A stretch of 64,000 nt of DNA. Source: JBMNCQ01 sp049366715 (lineage in GTDB: Bacteria; Bacillota; Peptococcia; Peptococcales; BICA1-8). Below are positions 1 to 8,341 of this stretch, piece by piece. The notes below the pieces were generated by a model. The model made no database searches. It saw only the letters and a list, made by a program, of their open reading frames with translations, and was not told the DNA's origin. The position numbers were made by a program, and so were the translations under genes. The stretch spans positions 1 through 64,000 of the forward strand of contig JBMNCQ010000007.1 of NCBI GenBank assembly GCA_049366715.1, written 5' to 3'. The first letter of the stretch is position 1. Every line of letters begins with the position of its first letter.

Positions 1-484
1 TAGTGACATTTTACCGGAATAATAACAAGGTGACATTATCACAGAATAAACACAATCCATGGGGATTACCAGTTGATATACATTCCCGGATAACGTATAA
101 TCTGGCTGTAAAGTATTTCTCATTCAAGTATATTTTACGGCAAAAGACGGCTTCTGGCATCTCCCAGTCGCCGCCTTTTGTTTTTTTCTATAGAGCTGTT
201 ATTGCGACAGCCCCTTTTATATTATACTATAGCGGAAAAATTTATAGCTGGGAATAAACTTTGTATTTTTATAAGGGAATAATTGCAACCAGACCCCGAA
301 TACATGACTCCGAATACAAAGGCGACCTTAATCATATTTAGAGCTGCCGCTCATAGCTTTCTGGGTAACGGGCCATCTGATTTCGGGCAACACGGGATTT
401 CCTTAGCTCTGCCAGGATGGAATGCTTTGCAGATTCAGAAAAGGTCAGCAGCCAGGGGATGATTCCTTTGTATAACCGGGATTT
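1..484. other. Intergenic region at the left edge
   Basis: I see no convincing gene here. An 84-codon open frame (3-257, plus) has no ribosome binding site and reads straight through a good terminator hairpin, so I do not call it. The stretch 190-484 shows no clear promoter, RNA or repeat. The terminator implies that a plus-strand transcript arrives from outside the window. Confidence 0.6.
142..188 (+). terminator. Rho-independent terminator of an upstream transcript
   Basis: A 10-bp stem (AAAAGACGGC at 142-151 against GCCGCCTTTT at 170-179, one A-C mismatch) closes an 18-nt loop and is followed by a run of T to 187. It probably ends a transcript that starts left of the window. Confidence 0.65.
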
Positions 485-1030
485 TTAATTGGTCCCGTTT
501 TCCGGAGGATTACCGGCTTGGCTAATGCCGGTGTGTATTAGCGGAATCCTTTTTAACGGCTTTGATGCTTTGGGTGGAAAAAGGCTCTCGTCTCCCAGTT
601 TTGTTATTAAAACTGCGCTTAATATTCCGGTAGAAATATGCTCCAGTAAACGGATAGTTGGTGCGGATGATTTGCTGCTCTTAACCTTAAGCAGCTGACT
701 TCCGAAAAGTCCGTCGATGATGATCCAGAAGAATGCTCCTGACCCTATACCTTTAAAAATCTTATAGTCTTTACCTGTTGCAGATAAAAAATAGGTTAAG
801 GATATACTGCTAAGGGCTCCATTAATGCAATTAACGATAAAACCAAGTAAATTACCTTGCCGGCTATTGATTTTTTTCTTAGGTAAAAATAAATTTGCTG
901 CCATTGGAATATAAGTAATATCGTTTAACCCAAGTTTATTGGTCGTTTTGTTTATAATTATACTTGAGATAGCTGAAGGTATAAACCCACAGATAGATCC
1001 TAATAAAATACGGTCTTTAATTTTAAACAT
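485..1030 (-). CDS. Hypothetical polytopic membrane protein
   Basis: This 181-residue protein has about four hydrophobic segments (roughly residues 8-26, 62-84, 93-110 and 128-145) separated by short lysine-rich loops, so it is probably an integral membrane protein. The ATG at 1030 follows an AGGTGAT ribosome binding site. I do not recognise a named family. Its size and layout loosely resemble the 168-residue membrane protein at 55826-56332, also a minus-strand singleton, but I could not align them by eye with confidence. The C-terminal tail (residues 150-181) is proline-rich and polar. Function is unknown. Confidence 0.65.
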   Translation of the reverse strand: MFKIKDRILLGSICGFIPSAISSIIINKTTNKLGLNDITYIPMAANLFLPKKKINSRQGNLLGFIVNCINGALSSISLTYFLSATGKDYKIFKGIGSGAFFWIIIDGLFGSQLLKVKSSKSSAPTIRLLEHISTGILSAVLITKLGDESLFPPKASKPLKRIPLIHTGISQAGNPPENGTN

Positions 1031-1633
1031 TAGAAATCACCTCATATTTATGATTCGCCTAAATAACTTAACATACACAAGTTATTTTAAGGTGAAATTG
1101 GTATTATTTGTTCTTCAGGCTTTATCAGGACAGTTCGTAACATATACTTCTTTATGGATATTCCTGTCTTTTCCCTCGATGTATGTGCTTAATTTCAGAT
1201 AACCCCAGGCCGCGCGCAAGAATACCATAATGTGAAATTAGCCAATCTTAGCAAGAAAGGAGGCTCATCCCTAAATTGACGAGTACTCTTGAATACACTA
1301 TGAACAAGTATGACAAGTGCGGTGATAAACAACATTAATTTTAGTAGATGCAGAAAGTAAACCGGCATCTATTTCAATCTCCTTGGTATTGGAATTCATT
1401 TATTCCGGGAAAGTTTTAAGACAGGTTATTATCCTCAGTATTTATGAAATAATGATGTAAGTAAATCCATTATGGTAACAAGGTTTTGGCCGGGCGGAAC
1501 CAGGTCCGGGTGAGTCTTCCGGCCGGAAGGGCAGGGCAGATCTAATAAATTTAGCTTTAGAGAATGGAAATCGTTATGTTATCGAACAGAATAGAAGACG
1601 GGTCATAGCTAAATTAATGCGGGGGCAGGATAA
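1031..1633. other. Intergenic region, 600 bases
   Basis: No gene is supported here. The only notable element is a perfect 14-bp palindrome, CTTCCGGCCGGAAG, at 1516-1529, about 100 bases before the next gene. It has no T-run, so it is not a standard terminator; it could be a protein-binding site or a chance palindrome. An 87-codon open frame at 939-1202 overlaps the divergent gene and lacks a ribosome binding site. Confidence 0.5.
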
Positions 1634-1981
1634 ATGAAAAATAAAATAAACCTGATCATTTTTCTGTTAATTTTACTCCTGGTTCTTGGGATGATAAACG
1701 CAAAAGAGGTTATCTTGCAAGAAGGAAATCCGCTTAAGATGGCCATAGCAATTACCAAACTTGTAATTTGTCGAGAAGCAATAGCTAAAATATCAACGGA
1801 GCCGGATAAATACATCATGAGAAATAAAGACGGATTTGAACCATTTTTAAAGCAAAAAGCAAAAGCAGGCTGGACGTTTGTGGAACAATCAGGGGCGGGT
1901 CTGGTCTTAGCGAAGAACGGTGTCAAACATATTTTTGTGGGACGAATGTTCACCAGATACTTTAGAATAGTTGTGGAATAA
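1634..1981 (+). CDS. Small membrane-anchored or secreted hypothetical protein
   Basis: This 115-residue protein begins with a short basic stretch and a hydrophobic helix (residues 5-22), which is either a signal peptide or a single membrane anchor. The rest is a soluble alpha/beta-looking domain. In its C-terminal half a glycine and aromatic-rich stretch (GWTFVEQSGAGLVLAKNG) is followed by a motif ending RMFTRYFRI. A GGGGGCAGG ribosome binding site precedes the ATG. The longest minus-strand frame over the same bases (1609-1953) has no such signals and is a shadow. I do not know the function; the gene stands alone between two intergenic gaps. Confidence 0.65.
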   Translation: MKNKINLIIFLLILLLVLGMINAKEVILQEGNPLKMAIAITKLVICREAIAKISTEPDKYIMRNKDGFEPFLKQKAKAGWTFVEQSGAGLVLAKNGVKHIFVGRMFTRYFRIVVE

Positions 1982-2105
1982 AGGGTTCGGCGTCCCCACT
2001 AACGCGGGATTTTGGCAGCGCCGCATAATAAGTACAGTATAGCTGTTTGAACTTATTCAGGCATGGTGAGAATGAGTTAAGGATTAAGAAAAAAGGAGTG
2101 TTGTT

Positions 2106-2174
2106 ATGATTGGGCGGAGCGGACCAAGTAGGATGGTTCCCATGTATTTCCGGAGGGCTACGATTTTGTTATGA
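2106..2174 (+). CDS. Possible 22-codon small ORF
   Basis: An ATG at 2106 sits at good distance behind an AAGGAG sequence and opens a 22-codon frame ending in TGA at 2174, 44 bases before the Fe-S oxidoreductase gene. The predicted peptide is basic and starts MIGRSGPSRM. It could be a leader peptide or chance. Only the ribosome binding site supports it. Confidence 0.2.
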   Translation: MIGRSGPSRMVPMYFRRATILL

Positions 2175-2218
2175 TAAAATGATATTAACCGAGATAACCA
2201 TAAGAGGGTGATTATAAT

Positions 2219-3481
2219 ATGACTGTATCAAGTTTAGATGACTATTTTGAGGAAGTAAGAAAAGAAGCTCTCAGTGAATGCAGCAAATGCGGCCTTTGTT
2301 ACCAGCGTTGTTCTCTAAAGGGGCACATTAGCCAAGACTGCCTGCCCGGGGAAGCGCAAGATAAAGTGCTGGCTTTTCTTAAAGAAGGTATCGAAGACCC
2401 TGTAGTATATGAAAGAAGTTTTTCCTGTCTGCAATGCTTCAAATGCGTAAATAACGGCTGCCCTCAAGGTATTATTCCTTTACATGTAAATGAAATAATA
2501 AAATGGGACTATCGGAGAAAAGGCAGTAAAATCATAAAATACAATGATCCTGCTGATAAAAAATCACCGCAGAGAATTCTGGCATCAATCCAGATACCTC
2601 CGGAAGACTATCGAAGAATAACAGACAAGACAGAGAAAAAGCAGACAAAGCATGTCTTTTTTCCGGGATGTAATGTATACGAGCAGCCGGATAAAATATT
2701 AAGCGCAATAGATATCTTAGCTTTAATTACGGAAGATTTCGCCTTTTTACCCGGGCTTGACTTTTGCTGCGGAAGTGAGCATTTATTTAACGGCGATGTT
2801 GAACAAGCTCAAAGAGCGATGGAGAGACTGGTAAGGGAGCTAAAAGCATATGAGCCGGAATCTGTAATTGTCTGGTGTCCGACGTGTTTATGCAGATTTG
2901 ACACGACCATCGCCAAAATATTTGATTTACCTTTTAAAGTTGTAGCTTATCCGCAATTTATAGCAGAAAACATTGGTAAGCTGGAAATAAAAAAACCGAT
3001 CAATAAAACGCTAACGCTCCATGAGGCATGTAAATCAGCCTTTACAAAGCTTGATCTCAGCGGGACGCGGGCTATTTTGCAGAGTATGCCCGGAGTAAGA
3101 ATGGTTGAAATGGAAAGACATGCTGAAACTGCCGTATGCTGCGGACTAGGGGCCTTGAATTATGCGCAGGAAATAACGGAGTATATGCGAGACGACAGAT
3201 TAAAAGAAGCCGGAGAGACAAATGCGGAGATCCTTATCGATGTCTGTCATGCCTGCCATAAATTATTCAGCGGGGTGGAAGATAGCTATAATTATGAAAT
3301 AATAAACTATGTCAGTCTCCTTGCACAAGCTTTAGGGATAGCAAGGGAGGATAAATTCAAGAAATACATACAATTCCATGATCTAAAGAAAATTCTTGGT
3401 GCTGCGGAAACCAACATAGCCGAATCACCCTATTCACGGGAGGAAATAGTAAAAGCAATTAAGGACACGATATCAAAATAA
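2219..3481 (+). CDS. HdrD/GlpC-type iron-sulphur oxidoreductase
   Basis: This is a soluble electron-transfer subunit of 420 residues with a ferredoxin-like N terminus and two CCG domains, the layout of heterodisulfide reductase subunit D, GlpC and LutA-type proteins. Two [4Fe-4S] motifs are visible: C21, C24, C27, C31, and C70, C73, C76, C81; the last spacing is C-x4-C rather than the usual C-x3-C. The first CCG domain carries FCCGSEH near 182 with a CPTC motif at 220-223. The second carries VCCGLGAL and CHAC. The ATG is preceded by AGAGGGTGAT. No partner flavin or membrane subunit lies next to it, so its electron donor and acceptor cannot be read from context. Family assignment is firm; the specific substrate is not known. 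Confidence 0.85.
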   Translation: MTVSSLDDYFEEVRKEALSECSKCGLCYQRCSLKGHISQDCLPGEAQDKVLAFLKEGIEDPVVYERSFSCLQCFKCVNNGCPQGIIPLHVNEIIKWDYRRKGSKIIKYNDPADKKSPQRILASIQIPPEDYRRITDKTEKKQTKHVFFPGCNVYEQPDKILSAIDILALITEDFAFLPGLDFCCGSEHLFNGDVEQAQRAMERLVRELKAYEPESVIVWCPTCLCRFDTTIAKIFDLPFKVVAYPQFIAENIGKLEIKKPINKTLTLHEACKSAFTKLDLSGTRAILQSMPGVRMVEMERHAETAVCCGLGALNYAQEITEYMRDDRLKEAGETNAEILIDVCHACHKLFSGVEDSYNYEIINYVSLLAQALGIAREDKFKKYIQFHDLKKILGAAETNIAESPYSREEIVKAIKDTISK

Positions 3482-3892
3482 ATGAGTGCTGAGTTATTCT
3501 TTTAACAGATATCTGAAAGAGATTGATAAAAATAGCAGCAGAATTATTTTGGAGGGGTTACATGAAGACAGGCAGCTCTTTCAAGAATGAAAAAGTCGGG
3601 GAATTTGGGCTGAGGTTTTAAGAAAGGATCGGGAATATTCCGGGCCAGGCTGGAGTTTGCTGCTTAGAACCGGGAAAATTTTTAGAAAAGCTGATAATAA
3701 AGGAATAATTCAAGCCTGACCCCCAAATGTGCCCCCAAATGACAAATGACTAAAGAAGAAATTTATAAAAAGCGTAATGAAAAACCGATATTCTTGCCAA
3801 AGAGTGTCGGTTTTTGTTTTTCTTAAACAATTATTGTCATTAGTTGGCAGATAATGGAGGGAATGTTATAATGAAGCATTAGGAGGTTGGCT
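3482..3892. other. Intergenic region with a possible 19-codon ORF
   Basis: A frame at 3562-3621 encodes MKTGSSFKNEKVGEFGLRF behind a good GGAGGGG ribosome binding site. It may be a remnant or a small peptide gene, and there is no other support. At 3718-3756 a short C-rich motif (CCCCCAAATG) occurs twice in tandem. The terminator at 3779-3822 follows. Nothing else is seen. Confidence 0.35.
3779..3822 (+). terminator. Rho-independent terminator
   Basis: AAAAACCGA pairs with TCGGTTTTT across an 18-nt loop, followed by G and a run of T ending at 3821. It closes the region upstream of the MFS gene and insulates it from read-through. Confidence 0.7.
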
Positions 3893-5083
3893 ATGGAAGC
3901 AAATGCGCAATTAAATGAAAAGAAAGTATATCATGATGTGAATTTACGAATTATTTTTGCTGTAACTTTAATGGCTGTTCTAGGAGTATCCAGTATTTCA
4001 CCGGCCTTTGTCAAGATATCCCAAGAGTTTAATATCCATGAAGAAATAGGTTTATTAATCACTTTTTTTACCCTTCCGGGAGTATTTTTAACTCCTGTAA
4101 TGGGAGTGCTGGCAGACCGGTTTGGCAGAAAGCGCATCCTGGTTCCTTCTTTAATGCTTTTTGGTATTGCCGGAACTGCCTGTGCTTTTGCACCAAAATT
4201 TGAAATATTGCTTTTACTCCGGTTTTTCCAGGGAATAGGAGCTGCTTCTTTAGGTTCGTTAAATGCCACTCTTATCGGTGATATTTACAGCGGCAGGCAA
4301 AGGACTGAAGCGATGGGCTATAATGCCAGTGTTCTCAGTATCGGGACAGCGAGTTATCCTGCTTTAGGCGGGTTCATTGCTGTTTTTGGTTGGAATTATC
4401 CCTTTTTGCTGCCCATCTTGGCAATCCCGATCGGTTTGCTGGTTCTTTACAAGCTTAATGCCCCGGAACCGAAAAACACGCAAAATCTCTTAGCATATCT
4501 GGGTAATGCTTTAAAGAGTATGAATGACCGCAGGGTATTTGTATTGTTCACTGCCGGAGTAATAACATTTATACTTTTTTACGGAGCGATCCTCACTTAT
4601 TTTCCGTTTATAATCGTAGAATTTCTGGGCCCGGGAGAACAGGTCAATCCGGAAGTAGTTATCGGATCTATTATGGCCGCTTTATCTTTAGCCACCGCGG
4701 TTACTTCCTTTCAATTGGGGAATTTAATAAGGCTTTTCTCCGAGAAGAGGCTGTTAAAGGCCGCCTTTTTTCTTTTTACAGTGGCGTTATTTCTTGTTCC
4801 TTTTGTACCGGATCTTTTGGTATTGTTGGTACCGGCAGTCATTTTCGGGATAGCCCAGGGGATCAATTTCCCCTCTAACCAGTCATTGCTGGTGACAATT
4901 GCTCCTATGGAGTACCGGGCAGCTTTTATGTCCATAAACGGGATGGTTCTGAGATTGGGACAAACTCTAGGTCCCTTAGTGATGGGCTTTGTTTTTACTT
5001 TAGGGGGAATTAACGGGGTTTTTATTACCGCTGCGGTTTTAGGTCTTTTCATGTTCTTGCTGCTGACAATATTTTTAAAATAG
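3893..5083 (+). CDS. Major facilitator superfamily transporter
   Basis: This is a 396-residue inner-membrane secondary transporter with about 12 hydrophobic helices in two halves. The family signature of the loop between helices 2 and 3 is clear (GVLADRFGRKRIL, about residues 77-89). The helix-4/5 region contains RFFQGIGAASLG, typical of drug:H+ antiporters. An ATG at 3893 lies six bases after AGGAGG; a TTG two codons earlier would abut the Shine-Dalgarno sequence, so I reject the longer start. The gene is monocistronic between a terminator upstream and a long hairpin overlapping its stop codon. The substrate cannot be deduced; a drug or sugar/metabolite exporter is the commonest role for this subgroup. 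Confidence 0.85.
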   Translation: MEANAQLNEKKVYHDVNLRIIFAVTLMAVLGVSSISPAFVKISQEFNIHEEIGLLITFFTLPGVFLTPVMGVLADRFGRKRILVPSLMLFGIAGTACAFAPKFEILLLLRFFQGIGAASLGSLNATLIGDIYSGRQRTEAMGYNASVLSIGTASYPALGGFIAVFGWNYPFLLPILAIPIGLLVLYKLNAPEPKNTQNLLAYLGNALKSMNDRRVFVLFTAGVITFILFYGAILTYFPFIIVEFLGPGEQVNPEVVIGSIMAALSLATAVTSFQLGNLIRLFSEKRLLKAAFFLFTVALFLVPFVPDLLVLLVPAVIFGIAQGINFPSNQSLLVTIAPMEYRAAFMSINGMVLRLGQTLGPLVMGFVFTLGGINGVFITAAVLGLFMFLLLTIFLK

Positions 5084-5129
5084 CCTAGCGCCTAAGGAAT
5101 TAATCTAATTCCTTAGGCGTTAGGCTATT
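5079..5129. terminator. 24-bp inverted repeat, probable bidirectional terminator
   Basis: The left arm (5079-5102) and right arm (5106-5129) form a 24-bp stem with a single G-U wobble and a 3-nt loop. The left arm includes the TAG stop codon of the MFS gene. There is no strong T-run on either side. It lies between two convergent genes, so a bidirectional terminator or an mRNA 3'-stabilising hairpin is likely. Confidence 0.6.
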
Positions 5130-5167
5130 GATTATCACCGCCGGTATTGAGGGGACAGGTCTATTGT

Positions 5168-6235
5168 TTAGAGCTGTTCCAGTTTATATTCTTTACAGCC
5201 CAGGCCCATTTTAACAGCGTGGTTAATCTGGACGTTATAGTCGTTTTCGGGCCATAAATCATTTAAAATATTTTTACCTGCCTTTTCATTGAGGAGATCG
5301 ATAGATGCCTGGTCCAGGGCAACGGGGTCATAAGAAGCAAGAATCCCTATGTCTGCAATAATTTTGTCCTGGGCTTTACTCATGCAGTCGCATTCTTTGG
5401 AGATGTGGGTCAGGAAGTTAAAATAGCAAACTTTATCTTTTTTATCTTTAACCGCTCCCCAGGCAAATTCCGCCATTTTTTCCTGCAGGGGGGCACCGGC
5501 ATTAATCAGTGCATGGCTAATCGCCTGGTATCTGCAAGTAGCAATACATTCGGCGCAGCCGTAACATTTTTCTGGATCTATTCTGGCGACACCGTCGTAA
5601 AGGTCGATGGCTTCCCGGGGACACCATTTTACGCAAAGACCGCAGGCCTGACATTTTTCCGCATTGACTTCCGGTTTAATATCTGCATGTTGTACTTGTT
5701 TACCGCTGCGGGGTGCACAGCCCATAGCCAGGTTTTTAATCGCTGATCCCAGCCCGGTAAGAATATGGCCTGTCATATGGCTTAAAACGACTAAAGAATT
5801 ACTGTGTACGATATCATTCGCGATTTTAACATAATCAAAATATTTTCCTTTGACGTGCACTTCCGAATAATTTTTGGAGAGAAGCCCGTCGGCAATAATG
5901 ATCGGTACGCCCAGATTATCGGTACTGAATCCGTGAGAATAAGCCTGCATCAAGTGATCAACAGAATTAAACCGTTGCCCCCGGTACAAAGTGTTGGTAT
6001 CAGTCAGAAAAGGCTTGCAGTCGGTTTTTTTAATTTCTGCAATTAAAGGTTTAATCCAGTCAGGTTTAATATGTCCTGTATTATTTTTTTCTCCGAAATG
6101 GATCTTTAGCGCAGTATATTCATTACTGCCGAAAATCTTTTTGAAATCAGCAGCTTCATAAAGTTTCACAACCTTTGCTGCGATAACGGACGAAGAGTTA
6201 TCCTGTTCTAGAGAAGTAAACCAAACAGTGCTCAT
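5168..6235 (-). CDS. DUF362 domain ferredoxin-like protein
   Basis: This 355-residue protein has the DUF362 architecture: an N-terminal alpha/beta domain (about residues 1-180, with KIHFGEKNNTGHIKPDWI near 45-62 and HMTGH near 153-157), then two [4Fe-4S] motifs, CQACGLCVKWC and CYGCAECIATC (about 195-235), then a conserved C-terminal part ending near SYDPVALDQASIDLLN. Proteins of this family are widespread in anaerobes; no enzymatic reaction is firmly established for most, and redox or Fe-S related roles are presumed. The ATG at 6235 follows a perfect AGGAGGT. It faces the MFS gene convergently and shares no operon partner. Family is sure, function open. Confidence 0.85.
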   Translation of the reverse strand: MSTVWFTSLEQDNSSSVIAAKVVKLYEAADFKKIFGSNEYTALKIHFGEKNNTGHIKPDWIKPLIAEIKKTDCKPFLTDTNTLYRGQRFNSVDHLMQAYSHGFSTDNLGVPIIIADGLLSKNYSEVHVKGKYFDYVKIANDIVHSNSLVVLSHMTGHILTGLGSAIKNLAMGCAPRSGKQVQHADIKPEVNAEKCQACGLCVKWCPREAIDLYDGVARIDPEKCYGCAECIATCRYQAISHALINAGAPLQEKMAEFAWGAVKDKKDKVCYFNFLTHISKECDCMSKAQDKIIADIGILASYDPVALDQASIDLLNEKAGKNILNDLWPENDYNVQINHAVKMGLGCKEYKLEQL

Positions 6236-6529
6236 ATTATTACCTCCTAAAATATTAAATAATAAATATATGAAATAGTTCCATAATGAAATAGTATACT
6301 ATAAATAGAAAATTAGAAAGTCTAAAACGATATTTTACCCGGTTATATTTAGGGGAAACGGTCAGGTTAATTATCTGACGTTATATTTATAATAAAATTG
6401 CAATTAATAATCTATATTACAAGGATGTTTATAAAATACATAAAGTGTCATAATTTTACATTTCAGAATATTGCTAATATAATAAAATCAAGAAAAGTAA
6501 AAAAAATTCATGAAAAGGGGGGTATTGAG
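6236..6529. other. AT-rich divergent intergenic region
   Basis: This is a divergent promoter region for the DUF362 gene (minus) and the small cysteine-rich gene (plus). A 10-bp direct repeat, ATGAAATAGT, occurs at 6270-6279 and 6286-6295, 16 bases apart, 35-60 bases upstream of the DUF362 start. It may be a regulator site. No other feature is visible. Confidence 0.35.
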
Positions 6530-6649
6530 ATGAAAAAATGTACCTGCTGTTCATGTAAATATTACTTACAACGCAAAGACTTTTGTATGGCTAAGCAGGA
6601 AGAAACCAGCTGCTCAACAGCTTGCTGTCCGGAATTTAAAAATAAATAA
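6530..6649 (+). CDS. 39-residue eight-cysteine mini-protein
   Basis: The predicted peptide begins MKKCTCCSCKYYLQRKDFC and has eight cysteines (residues 4, 6, 7, 9, 19, 28, 32, 33). The C-rich ends flank a basic, aromatic middle. A GGGGGG ribosome binding site lies eight bases before the ATG at 6530. An in-frame start at 6398 would add a 44-residue AT-biased extension without a ribosome binding site, so I reject it. The gene ends at a strong bidirectional terminator and stands alone. A metal-binding or disulfide-rich role is plausible from the cysteines but is only inference. Small proteins of this type are often missed in annotation. Confidence 0.65.
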   Translation: MKKCTCCSCKYYLQRKDFCMAKQEETSCSTACCPEFKNK

Positions 6650-6656
6650 AGCAAGA

Positions 6657-6690
6657 ATGTAAAAGGTCTCCCGGGGGAGACCTTTTACAT
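6657..6690. terminator. Bidirectional rho-independent terminator
   Basis: A perfect 16-bp stem (arms 6657-6672 and 6675-6690, core AAAAGGTCTCCC) with a 2-nt loop ends in T-rich sequence on the plus strand and correspondingly A-rich on the other side. It serves both the cysteine-rich gene and the convergent 61-residue gene. Confidence 0.85.
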
Positions 6691-6691
6691 T

Positions 6692-6877
6692 TTATACATA
6701 GGGAACGGTAAATACCCCGATTTCAGCGATTAATGCCTCTTCTTCACGACTTAATTTTGCATCTGTTTGGAGCGAACTCATTAGGTTTAAAAGCTGGGTC
6801 TTTCGAATTGGGTCCATTTCGACGTCTACAAGTACGGAGACAGCGCCAGCCATTTTAGCCCTCTCATACCGATCCAA
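6692..6877 (-). CDS. Small hypothetical protein, 61 residues
   Basis: The protein is helical-looking, acidic and without cysteine or membrane segments. Its start is TTG at 6877, seven bases after an AAGGGGG ribosome binding site; the first ATG (6853) is nine codons inside and lacks one. Its stop lies at the edge of the shared terminator. I do not recognise a family. The sequence pattern (MDRYERAKMAGAVSVLVDVE, then a charged helix, then a short hydrophobic tail) suggests a small regulatory or adaptor protein. It is 110 bases downstream of the MshEN-CheX-like gene on the same strand and might share its transcript. Confidence 0.5.
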   Translation of the reverse strand: MDRYERAKMAGAVSVLVDVEMDPIRKTQLLNLMSSLQTDAKLSREEEALIAEIGVFTVPYV

Positions 6878-6988
6878 ATAAAATCCCCCTTAACCTGATT
6901 TTTTATTCATAGTTTATCCAAATATAAAGTATCTAATAAATTTATTTACAAGAAAAATTCTAAGTAACGGCCGGACAGGCAGTTCTCC

Positions 6989-7858
6989 TTAATCCATGAT
7001 TAAAATCAGATCCAGCTTACCGAAGGAAAGGCGGATCGGCACGATATAACCTTTTTCCAACCCGGTTATTTTGTGATCGCCGCAAAACATTTGCGGTTTC
7101 ATTTCCAGTTCCAGACCTTGATCGGACATATTAACCAAAAAAATCCCGTTATGCAAATTTAAGAATTCACCTAGGGAAGCCCTGGCAAGTTCGGTGAGTT
7201 CATTAAAATTTTCTCCGGCAAATTTCCCGGCCATTTGGAGAAAAACTTCTGTATCCGCCGCCAGTGCGGTATAAAGATTTATTTCACCTTTTATTTTCTG
7301 AAAAGTGAGCCAGCGGGCATGATAGCACTCTTGTACGGAATAAGAATCCACCTGGGGGGAGGAATCAATAAATCTAATGATGTTTTTAATCAACAGAGTA
7401 ATGTAATTTTTATAGACGGTATGCTCTATTTTTAAAAAAGTAGTGACGAATTGCTCGACCTCACCTCTTTGCAGGGATAATAATTCTTCATCTCCCAGGC
7501 TGTAGTTTTTCTTGTACTCTTCTAAAGCCATTTGTAAATCAGGCAACGACAAACAGCCGGTATCTACAAGGGCCTGTCCTAATAATAAGTGGCCGTATTT
7601 TTGCGAAGCTAATAATTCTTCCAGTTGCCGGTCGGTTAAATAACCCAACTGAACGGCAATTTCCCCGAATTTTTTATCAAGCTTTGCTTGCTGGGAATGG
7701 ACATGGGCAACTTGCCCACCGGTCATAAATCCGTAACTCATGGCGAGGATTCCTAATTTAACTTTAAGGGATTTCTCTAAACTCAACCCTTCCTTAAGCT
7801 GTTCCGGGGTAATGAGACCCTTATTAAGCAAATAGTTGCCGAAATACTGACTAAACAT
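6989..7858 (-). CDS. MshEN-like plus CheX-like fusion protein
   Basis: This is a 289-residue two-part protein. The N-terminal 130 residues hold two to three repeats of the type FG-x-LL-x-x-G-x-I/L-T-x-x-Q-L (FGNYLLNKGLITPEQLKEGL; FGEIAVQLGYLTDRQLEELL; LGQALVDTGCLSLPDLQMAL). This resembles the MshEN/GspE N-terminal domain, known to bind c-di-GMP in several proteins. The C-terminal half resembles CheX/CheC phosphatases: SLGEFLNLHNG carries the ExxN pattern. The ATG at 7858 follows GGGGGAAATC; an upstream GTG at 7876 is disfavoured. The start overlaps the end of the CheY-like gene by eight bases, so the two are translationally coupled. I infer a phosphatase or output partner for that CheY, perhaps gated by c-di-GMP. 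The domain calls are by eye. Confidence 0.6.
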   Translation of the reverse strand: MFSQYFGNYLLNKGLITPEQLKEGLSLEKSLKVKLGILAMSYGFMTGGQVAHVHSQQAKLDKKFGEIAVQLGYLTDRQLEELLASQKYGHLLLGQALVDTGCLSLPDLQMALEEYKKNYSLGDEELLSLQRGEVEQFVTTFLKIEHTVYKNYITLLIKNIIRFIDSSPQVDSYSVQECYHARWLTFQKIKGEINLYTALAADTEVFLQMAGKFAGENFNELTELARASLGEFLNLHNGIFLVNMSDQGLELEMKPQMFCGDHKITGLEKGYIVPIRLSFGKLDLILIMD

Positions 7859-8240
7859 GATTTCCCCCGCTTTCACCGCCGTATTTTTTCAGTAAAGTTT
7901 GCAGCCGTTCTTCATTCAGGGGTTTTTGTAAAAAGTTAACCGCCCCGGCTTCAATGGCTTGTTTTAAATGATTTTTCGTGCCTGATGAGGAGAGCATAAT
8001 AATTTGCGCCTGATCATCAAACTCTTTTATTAATTTTACTGCTTCGATTCCGTTTAAGTTAGGCATGACGATATCCATAAATACTAAAGAAGGTTTAGTG
8101 GCTTTATACATGACAACGGCTTCTGCGCCATTACTTGCTTCAATAATTTGCCCGGAAACTGTTTTCCGTAATGTTGCTCTTAATTTTTTCCTGACTAAAA
8201 GTGAGTCGTCACATATTAAAATTTTCGAGTTTTCCAACAT
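7851..8240 (-). CDS. CheY-like single-domain response regulator
   Basis: The protein is a stand-alone receiver domain of 129 residues. The acidic pocket is D11-D12, the phosphoacceptor D56 in FMDIVMP, the switch residues S84/S85 in MLSSSGT, and the conserved lysine K106 in LQKP. There is no output domain, so it signals by protein contact as CheY does. The next gene, overlapping by eight bases, is a CheX-like fusion that may dephosphorylate it. No kinase is adjacent; the CheA encoded at 41861 is a possible donor, but that is inference. Confidence 0.85.
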   Translation of the reverse strand: MLENSKILICDDSLLVRKKLRATLRKTVSGQIIEASNGAEAVVMYKATKPSLVFMDIVMPNLNGIEAVKLIKEFDDQAQIIMLSSSGTKNHLKQAIEAGAVNFLQKPLNEERLQTLLKKYGGESGGNHV

Positions 8241-8341
8241 TCCTAATCGCCCCTTTTACGAAATATATAACTGTTTATATTTTATTGGTAAATAATTGTC
8301 GAATATTAAAAATAAAGTAAAGTTTAAGTTAAAATTGGCGA

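Noticed and set aside
3..257. 84-codon plus-strand open frame at the left edge
   Set aside because: It has no ribosome binding site and runs through a rho-independent terminator at 142-188.
1609..1953. 114-codon minus-strand frame opposite the small secreted protein
   Set aside because: The plus-strand frame has a ribosome binding site and a signal peptide; the minus-strand frame has neither.
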